Source: Ecdyonurus torrentis
Taxonomy: Eukaryota > Arthropoda > Insecta > Ephemeroptera > Heptageniidae
Length of the DNA stretch: 64,000 bases
Assembly: GCA_949318235.1 (NCBI GenBank)
Contig: OX439132.1
Span: 12,619,624 to 12,683,623, forward strand
Reading direction: 5' to 3'
Under the pieces are notes generated by a model that saw nothing but the letters and a program-made list of their open reading frames with translations, did no database searches and was not told the DNA's origin. Within the stretch, counting starts at the first letter, position 1, and the number at the start of each line of letters is the position of its first letter. Both the position numbers and the translations under genes were made by a program. Below, in pieces: positions 51,861 through 64,000 of this stretch.

Positions 51861-53329
51861 TCCATATTTAGACAAAACAACAACAAAATTAAACATGTTA
51901 AACTTATTTTAGAAATATAAAATTTTCTAACTAACTCTAATAAGCAAACAAATTATAATGTTACAATAAAATGACAGTTTCAGTAATAAATTATTGTCAT
52001 ATTCTTTTCTAATTGAATCAGTTCCCATAGGAAAATATAATAATTTAAATATTTTATTGAATTTCTCTAATAAAATCTGCCTAAAGGATTTTCTCATTCA
52101 TCAATACATTTATTAAAAAAAAAAAAAAAAAAAAAAAAATACTGATGAATCGTAAAAAAATTTGCTCTAATTTCACCTCAAAAGCTTCGCCGTCGTCGTT
52201 ACATCAGTTAGCTAAAATCCCCGGAACTGGAAGCCTATAATATATAAAGTCAGCATATTTAATTTATAAAGCCTGGGGGGCGCGGTCACAAAATATGTGT
52301 AACATTTGGCTCATTCTTACGTAACTAACAACGATTAAAGTCATTTTCACCACAAGGAGAAATTTTTACCTCTGTCAACTTAAAGACTAGAATTTTGTGT
52401 GTGTGTTTTTGGAATGTGAATTTTTTTGTAATATAATTAATATCAAAATTATATAATATATTAATAATACAATTATTATATTATATAAATGAAAATGAAA
52501 GTATATAATAATATTGATTGACAAGTTGATGATACATTTTAACGTTCTTTAATAAAAGGATCGAATCATTTATTTGACAATATCAATACAAAAGAGTCAT
52601 AATGTTTTTAGCTTTCAGTTTTAATATTTTGAGAACTTGTTTGGTAGCTTAATTTAAACGTTTAATCTAATTATATATGAGGAAATGTGGTAATAATGAC
52701 ACAGAATAATAATTTCTCAGAAAAGTGTTTTGATTTTGCTTAAAGTTTTGTCACATTTATTTGGCACGTGTGTTGTATTATTAATTTATTTTGAAATGTT
52801 AAAAATCGATAATTTTAATTTTACTATTGAAATTTTTTAGTTTCTAAACTAGTAAGCTTTTAGACATACAAAATAATGTATATTTATGAATAATGAAATA
52901 CAATGCATCGCTGAATAAATAAAATAAAATTTGAATCAGCTTTATAATCGTTCTAATTTTTGTTTTAGAAAAGTTTGGTGTTCATAATATTAAAATGTCA
53001 AATATAAATGTGATTTATGGTTAAATGTTATTGTTAAAATAATGTGTCAATTTTATTTGAGTGTATACGTATTATCTAATTTAGAAATTATATAGCAGTT
53101 ATTTAAAAATAACAATGTGAATAATATTATGAAATTTATTATTTTTTTTAGTATTTATTATTAACGATAATTGTTGCAAAATATATAAGTTCAATCGATT
53201 GTGAGGTGTAACTGTGCTGATATATATTTTTTTTTGTTATTGTAATAATGTAGCCTTTACAAATTATATTATCGTTTGTTAATAAGCCTCTGTATAAATT
53301 AAATATCTGGTCAAGGTTTTGTAAAATAG

Positions 53330-53392
53330 GGCTGTCAAGCCCTCACAACGCCTTAATAAAGTTTATTATTATTATTATTATTATTATTATAA
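53330..53392 (+). repeat. Retroposon-like 3' tail with (TTA)n
   Basis: The sequence ccttaataaagtttatta followed by (TTA)n, preceded by a short GC-richer piece (ggctgtcaagccctcacaac), looks like the 3' end of a truncated LINE or SINE with a simple-repeat tail. No reverse-transcriptase sequence is present upstream, so at most a 5'-truncated copy remains. Class unknown. Confidence 0.35.
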
Positions 53393-54773
53393 ATCAGTTT
53401 TAAAATTGAAAGTAATTAAAAATTAATTTTAATAAAAAAAGAAGTTATTACTATTAACATATTTATTGGCTCATGATCTCATGATGGTATAAAGTTTTTA
53501 AGATTTTTTTTAATACTGAGTATTTATTAACGTGTGATTCATTAAAGTTATTGTAAAATTTATGCACGGGACATTTATATAAATAATACAACAGAGTATA
53601 AGGGAGAAAATCCACAACACTCAATGTTCTCATGGGAAAAAATACTCATCTCCCTCTCTGTTTTACAACCCTACACGTGAAAATGATGCCATATTTAATT
53701 AAATTGTACACCAGAAAATATTAATAAAATACAGTAATATTTTTCTCATCGTTTTTTTTTTTTTTTTTTTAATTAAAAGGTCAACCCTCAGATTAAGTGC
53801 TTTAAAACTTTACATTTTTGCTTCTTGCTTTACTGCTTCACCTTTGAGTGTCTTTTTTAACACCCCTTGGGGTAAAAATACAATTAAAAAAATTTAAAAA
53901 AAAATTAATTAATATTTTTTTTAATTCTATGATTTTATCTGAAAATATAACTTTCTTGAAATAAAATTTCAATGCTATAGATTTTGCAAACGGCCTATTT
54001 ACTTATAAAAATTTTGCAAGACAATATAGAAGAAATTTGATAAAAAACAAACACATAATTACTTACAAGAATGTCAATAAAAAAATGACCATGAGCACCT
54101 TCCACTCATTAATAATTAATATGTTATTATTTTATTAATCCATATATGATAGATACATACAGTATGATTATACAGTATAAGCTCTGATTCACGTTTTTAT
54201 ATTTCAACATAAACTGCAGCCAAGTTCCAAACGTCCTTCACTTATAAACAACAAATAAATAAGAGTATAATGCACTTTTTATGTTACAATCGAAAGTAAA
54301 GCACTATTATATTTTGTTATTATACATTCTAGAATCATGTTAATAAATTATACTTTTGTGGGGCATTTTTTGAATCATGATTACTGAACTTTTTATGTCG
54401 CTTCCGTCAGATTTATTAATAAACTATAATTTTATATAAAAATGTTTTTGTTAAAATATATTTAGAAATAATTTATTATTCATTACGATTACATTGTTGT
54501 TGTTTTTATTGCAAGATATTGATTTTATCTATTGGAGAATATACATGAAGAATATAAAGTGAAATGTTAAACTATGGGAAGCATCTTTGAATTTTAAAAC
54601 TTTTTTTTAAAGGCTGTGCATAGAGTAAAACAAAACACAGAATGCATTTAAAAAAATGACATTTACAGTAAAAACAATAACTATTGAATAGTTAAAGGAC
54701 TACTGGCTTTAAAAAAATAAATCAAAAACGTAAAATTCATAAGATGGGACCTTCATTAACAAACATATACAAG

Positions 54774-54981
54774 CTTGTTCTGTAAAGTAAAGTGAATCTC
54801 AACAACAGTGATTGGCTGACCAACAAAATACGACACATTCATTGGTTGATCTTGTTTTTTGAGCTAACAAAATTGACAAAAATTGAGTCACATGAAGAGC
54901 ATGGAACTTTTTTGTGTGGAGTTTCTTTCATTCTTATCAAGTTCAAAGTTCTAAACAAAGAAATAACAATGATCGACATTA
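54774..54981 (+). repeat. Interspersed repeat family B, copy 2 (first of tandem pair)
   Basis: Near-identical to the segment that follows at a period of 209 bp, and homologous to the minus-strand copy at 35388-35632. It ends at AACAATGATCGACAT without the terminal GTAAACAGGTAACGA block, so it is the incomplete member of the tandem pair. Confidence 0.85.
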
Positions 54982-55233
54982 GCTTGTTCTGTAAAGTAAA
55001 GTGAATCTCAACAACAGTGATTGGCTGACCAACAAAATACGACACATTCATTGGTTGATCTTGTTTTTTGAGTTAACAAAATTGACAAAAATTGAGTCAC
55101 ATGAAGAGCATGGAACTTTTTTGTGTGGAGTTTCTTTCATTCCTATCAAGTTCAAAGTTCTAAACGAAGAAATAACAATGATCGACCATATGTATATAAA
55201 CGTAGTAAACAGGTAACGAAGTCATAATCAGCT
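54982..55233 (+). repeat. Interspersed repeat family B, copy 3 (second of tandem pair)
   Basis: Full-length relative of 35388-35632, including the ATATAAACGTAGTAAACAGG block and the final GTCATAATCAG. The few differences from copy 2 indicate a recent local duplication of 209 bp. The short frames it encodes are identical in both copies only because the DNA is duplicated. Confidence 0.85.
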
Positions 55234-55307
55234 GTTATAACAAAGGAACATATCGACACAAAAGTTGCGCCGGAAGTCTGACTTTGCAGAACGAGCTTAA
55301 GTCCCTT

Positions 55308-55436
55308 CCTTAACTCTTCTGTACCCTCGCAAACTGAAGTGACTGGAATTGACGTCATCAATTCCATGAATTGTAGCACGGATTGCCTACTTCACAAGTT
55401 GTCTCCCCAGTTTGTGAGAGTACTAAAGAGTTAAGA
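55308..55436. mobile_element. Small MITE, about 129 bp
   Basis: The left end CTTAACTCTTCTGTACCCTC and the right end (other strand) CTTAACTCTTTAGTACTCTC continue into GCAAACTG / ACAAACTG, giving inverted repeats of about 28 bp. The centre holds another palindrome, GGAATTGACGTCATCAATTCC-like. It lies directly downstream of repeat family B copy 3. No clear target-site duplication was found. Confidence 0.55.
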
Positions 55437-57593
55437 GACAAAATATCTGCATGTTTAAATAGTCCCATTTCATGATTTATTATTGAGAGATTGAGAGAAA
55501 TTTTTTCGAGGCCCGCATCTATTTAAAGTTATAAAACCTATTAATAAATAGGTACAGACTTTACAATATATATAATTTTACTTTAATGCGTCATGGTTGA
55601 ATATTTTATTTAATAATTAACTTATTGCTCCATATAACTACATGGTATTTCTATAAGGAAATATAAAATAAAATTTTATATCACAGCAGTTGTAAATTTA
55701 ATGTTTCTAAAAGTAGTATATACCTTTGTTATTAATTTTGAATGAATTATAAATAAATTATGTAGAATAAATAAAATTAAGATTTAAAAATACATGTTGG
55801 TAACCTACATTACGTTATGAACTTGAAATTCTGAACTTTTCAATTGAAGTAAAAAAAAAAAGTAAATATAAAAAGAACATTCTAGTTTCTCTCCACAGCC
55901 TACACGCATTATGCGTTTATCATTGACGCTATACTTACATTCATACAACGATATAATTAAGTCTCTCCGTAAAGGATGCAATTTTACATTTTTATATACA
56001 TTTACTTTGATCTCTATAATATTTTTTTTCTAATATTCACTTTCTACACCAAGCGACAAATTTAGTGCAAGTTATGCGTATATCTAAATAAAATTGTAAT
56101 TATTAATAGAAAGCAGATTTTTTTCTATATTATAGTTAAGGTAGGTAATCTATCATAATATTAATTTTATCATAATTGTATTTATCTTCTGTGCAAATCA
56201 TAATATATATGTAATTATAAATGCTCTCAATACAAAACAAAAGGATGCATAAATATTTATGATTTATATGATAAATATCTTCGCACCTATGATTTAAGGT
56301 TATGATAATTATGGGAGAGCTACTCGTTGAGAAATTTGTATATATTGAAATCATATTGATTTATTTCATTATATATATATGATTGATAAAGTAATAAATT
56401 AAAAATCATGTTTTTCAATATTTGAATTGGTTATGTTTATGCAATTATGTTAATTCAATTTTTATATCATAATAAATTTTGGTTGTCAGTGAATATATCC
56501 AGAATCAATATTTTATTTTTTGGTGCAGATGTTTTTTATAAAATTTTATTCTAATATCTTATGGCATTACAATGCATTCATATGGAGACTTAAATTAACT
56601 TAATGTTCGATGTCATCAATATGGCATTTGCATAGATCAGTAAAGTTTTATCTTGCATTGTTTATATAATTATATTTATAAACCTTATAATAAATGATAT
56701 TAAAAAAGCTACCAAGGGATACACAAAATTTATGAAAACTTCATTTAAGTACTATAATTCTCATACTGTTACTTATTTATTGCTATTATTATTACTTACA
56801 ATATTATTGAAATCAATTTAAATAATTTAAGTAATGAAAGAATGGAATAATCGATAAATATTGGAAAGGAGGATTTAATAAAATATTTTGCAAGTATATG
56901 AGCCTCTCTCTCTCTCTCTCTGGCTGATATAAATATCATATATACTGTAAAAAATGTACCAATTTATCATTACACCCTAGAAATTTAAAATTCAAGTTTG
57001 AAGCAGAGACAGACAATAATTCATTACATAATTCATTGATATATAATACAATATTGGTACAAATAAACAACTTTTCCAATCCACAACCTGGTTAATAAAA
57101 ATAAACATTACCACGTAATGTGCGGTTTTCATATTAATTTACTACATTTCTTTCATATCTTGCAAATATACAATATCAAGTTCATGTTTTAATAATACAT
57201 ATAAAATATCCCTTTCTCCGTAGACTACAATTATATTTAAAAAAAAAACTTTGTAAAAACACTTTGTAATTAAATAAGGAAAGCACCTGAACGATTTACA
57301 TTGCTTTTAATTTGAAGGCTGGGTCATGTCCATATTAAAACATAATAAAATGAACTACAATCTTTGTTATTGTATGAGTTGTTGGATAACCAACACCCAC
57401 ACTTTTCATATGGCCTTGAAATTTGCAAAGAATTACGCAAGTTTGAAAATATGTCGCTCAAGTCAAGTGCGGTTTCTTGTCTCAACTTTCTAAGTGGGTC
57501 ACTATAGCGTCTCTCTCAAACTTCCGATTACTATTAAAATACTTTTTATACGATTTCCCCTTGATAATACCATTCTTATTTCATTAAAAGATT

Positions 57594-57852
<259 letters not shown>

Positions 57853-58919
57853 TTGACTAAATAGGAAAACTATACAAAACGTTGAAATTTTCTACTCATG
57901 CAACACGAGTCTATCTTAATTAGTACAAGATTCTCAATGTGCAATTTTCAACACTTAATTTGTAGGAACACTAGTATGTTGTTACAGTTCTAGTTATATT
58001 GTAATATAAATAATAGTGAGAAGCAATTTTAATTAGTATTTTGCCTAGGAAAATCTTAACAAAAGAATTGTGTGATGATGACTTTTCTATGATTTCTAAT
58101 TTCTTATCTAGTGTTGATTAGACTAACTCAAATTTACTGATGCATATTTACTGATGTATAATATATTTTAACTTGTTATATTATAGTTAATAACATTTGA
58201 TCTACAATAACTATTTTTAACAAATCAAACAATAATTTTATATGTATTTCATAAAATGATGATAACTCACAGTTTTTCCTGATACAAATTTCACTTTTAC
58301 ATGAAATCACTTCAATTGCTAATTTAATTTTTACGACTTTTGCTTTGATTTCTATCCAATAAGGAAAATTATTACACATGCCAACCCAGTTTTAATGTGA
58401 TCGCAAAAAATTTCTTGGAGACCTCAACGCTTGCATATACAAATGAGGAGAAATTTTACTCCTCATTGTTTTAAAAGTTGACATGTGGTAAACTTGTAAA
58501 TTAGCAATCAAACTGTATATAATTTCAATAAAATTATAATATATTAGTTGTATACTATTATAACTAGGTTTTCATTTAATATAAATAAAAAACATGCTAA
58601 ATAAACTAGTGAATAAATAATATAATAATAATAATTATCTAACAAGCCAACAAACAATAGATATTTATAATACATTTAATATAAAAAAAAGAGTAAAAAA
58701 TTGATTTAATTTTAAATTAAATGTTAATTACTTATAGATAATTACAGCGTAAATTAATTAAGCCTAGATGAAAGTTCATGGAATATAGACCACAAGAGTT
58801 GATAATTCACCTTGTTATCATACTTGTTAAATGATATATATGCATTTTTATCACAAAAACTGATGAATGAATATCTCAAGTTTCACTTCTATGTCACTAC
58901 CAAGGTAAGCCAGACGTAC

Positions 58920-59116
58920 ATTCTGATTGGTTGAGACGTTAAGTAAGAGCCAATGAGAAGACTGGGTATCCCGGGAGCGGCAGGTATAAAGTGAGCATGA
59001 TTGCGGCGGCCCGCGCTACTTGACGTGTGTGGTGCGTTTGAAACACAAGTGCTTTTTTAGTGGATTCAGCAATTTATATATTGAAGTGAACAAGAGAACA
59101 TTTTTTTATTATAAAT
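58920..59116 (+). promoter_or_regulatory. Promoter and 5' UTR of the cuticular protein gene
   Basis: A TATAAA box at 58985-58990 lies 127 bp before the start codon. Upstream are two CCAAT-type elements in opposite orientation, ATTGG at 58926-58930 and CCAAT at 58950-58954. A GC-rich patch (CCCGGGAGCGG, GCGGCGGCCCGCGC) surrounds the TATA box in otherwise AT-rich DNA. Transcription would be expected to begin about 25-35 bp after the TATA box, near 59015; this start site is inferred. Confidence 0.75.
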
Positions 59117-59137
59117 ATGGCACGAGGCACAAGCATT
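59117..59137 (+). CDS. RR-1 cuticular protein, exon 1 (start of signal peptide)
   Basis: Encodes only MARGTSI before a consensus donor, GTAAGT, at 59138. The ATG follows ATAAAT and is the first ATG after the TATA box on the expected transcript. A tiny first coding exon interrupted in the signal peptide by a phase-0 intron is the usual layout of insect cuticular protein genes. The signal peptide is completed by exon 2 at 63433. Confidence 0.85.
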
Positions 59138-63432
<4,295 letters not shown>

Positions 63433-64000
63433 ATCGTGCCGCTAGTTCTCGCCTTACTGGCTAGCTCTGCCCTTGCACAGCAACAATTACGTCGTGTTCG
63501 AGTGAGGACACGTCCCCTTGCTGCCAGTGTAGAGGAGCCCCAAGCTGAAGCCCGCTCTGTAGAAACTGCCCCTCAGGTTCAATATTACGCAGCCCAAACA
63601 GAAGAAGAGGCTGAACCTGAAACTGTGGTTCTGGTCCAGCCACCTCGCCAACGTGCCAACCAATATTTTGGTAACCAATTGGCACGTCAGGATGATGAGT
63701 ACCGTGCACCATTGAGACCACAAGGTCGTGCTACTTCTGCTCAACAAACTCAACCACGCACCAAGGAACACACACGTGCCCCACCTGTTCAAACCCTCCG
63801 TAATTACAATACTATTAACGATGATGGCTCTTTCACTTTCGGTTATGAAGCTGCTGATGGAAGTTTCAAAGAGGAAACTCGTGGAGTTGATTGCGTAGTC
63901 CGTGGTAAATATGGATATATTGACCCTGATGGTAACAAACGTGAGTTCACTTATGTATCTGGCAATCCTTGTGACCCTAACAACCCTGACCCTGAAGAGG
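63433..64000 (+). CDS. RR-1-type cuticular protein, exon 2 (partial, runs off the window)
   Basis: Continues in phase 0 from exon 1: IVPLVLALLASSALA completes a signal peptide, with likely cleavage before QQQLRR. A low-complexity region rich in Gln, Arg, Glu, Ala and Pro follows (mature residues about 1-115). Then comes a chitin-binding (chitin_bind_4, Rebers-Riddiford) domain: TINDDGSFTFGYEAADGSFK, EETRGVDCVV, RGKYGYIDPDGNKREFTYVS. The aromatic residues in F-T-F-G-Y and Y-G-Y and the PDG turn fit the RR-1 group. Instead of the usual ADENGF ending it reads SGNPCDPNNPDPEE, with a cysteine pair (GVDC, NPC). The product is secreted and expected to bind chitin in cuticle. The 3' part lies beyond the window; codon use is visibly GC-richer than the surroundings. 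Confidence 0.92.
   Translation, partial: MVPLVLALLASSALAQQQLRRVRVRTRPLAASVEEPQAEARSVETAPQVQYYAAQTEEEAEPETVVLVQPPRQRANQYFGNQLARQDDEYRAPLRPQGRATSAQQTQPRTKEHTRAPPVQTLRNYNTINDDGSFTFGYEAADGSFKEETRGVDCVVRGKYGYIDPDGNKREFTYVSGNPCDPNNPDPEE

Noticed and set aside
54792..55216. Two near-identical 70-residue frames
   Set aside because: Identity is explained by the 209-bp tandem duplication; both strands are open and the homologous copy at 35.5 kb does not keep the frame.

Overview
This is a very AT-rich window from a eukaryotic, almost certainly arthropod, genome. It has spliced genes with GT-AG introns, long uninterrupted dinucleotide microsatellites, many homopolymer A/T tracts and several families of short inverted-repeat DNA transposons. 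The two protein genes I recognise both fit an insect or other arthropod: a SIFamide-type neuropeptide GPCR and an RR-1-type cuticular protein. I cannot place the species. No prokaryotic gene, CRISPR array or virus was found.

Layout. 1-16476: no recognisable exon; simple repeats, a tRNA-like SINE-type fragment, a GC-rich repeat block, a TA-flanked MITE (3267-3416), a 528-bp non-autonomous hAT element with an 8-bp target-site duplication (11094-11621) and a mariner-type MITE (15746-15911). 16477-24299: last two coding exons of the SIFamide receptor, split by a 6.8-kb intron that carries two more MITEs; the N-terminus and TM1-TM2 lie in exons not found here. 24300-58900: about 34.6 kb without a convincing gene. 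It contains the most striking object in the window, a 5.5-kb foldback element (36509-42044) with inverted terminal repeats of about 2.02 kb, flanked by a perfect 9-bp duplication. It also holds a 240-bp interspersed repeat (one copy near 35.5 kb, a tandem pair near 55 kb) and more MITEs. 58920-64000: promoter, short signal-peptide exon, 4.3-kb intron and the start of the main exon of a secreted RR-1 cuticular protein that runs off the right edge.

The two genes are both on the + strand, about 34.6 kb apart and functionally unrelated (neuropeptide signalling versus exoskeleton), so no shared regulation is implied. The foldback element is the best candidate for something not previously described. 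It is mosaic: four tandem units of about 146 bp at each end, a palindromic 194-bp MITE with two TGACGTCA sites inside each arm, and a 1.5-kb spacer holding an off-axis perfect palindrome and a hAT-like MITE. No transposase is visible, so it would be non-autonomous.
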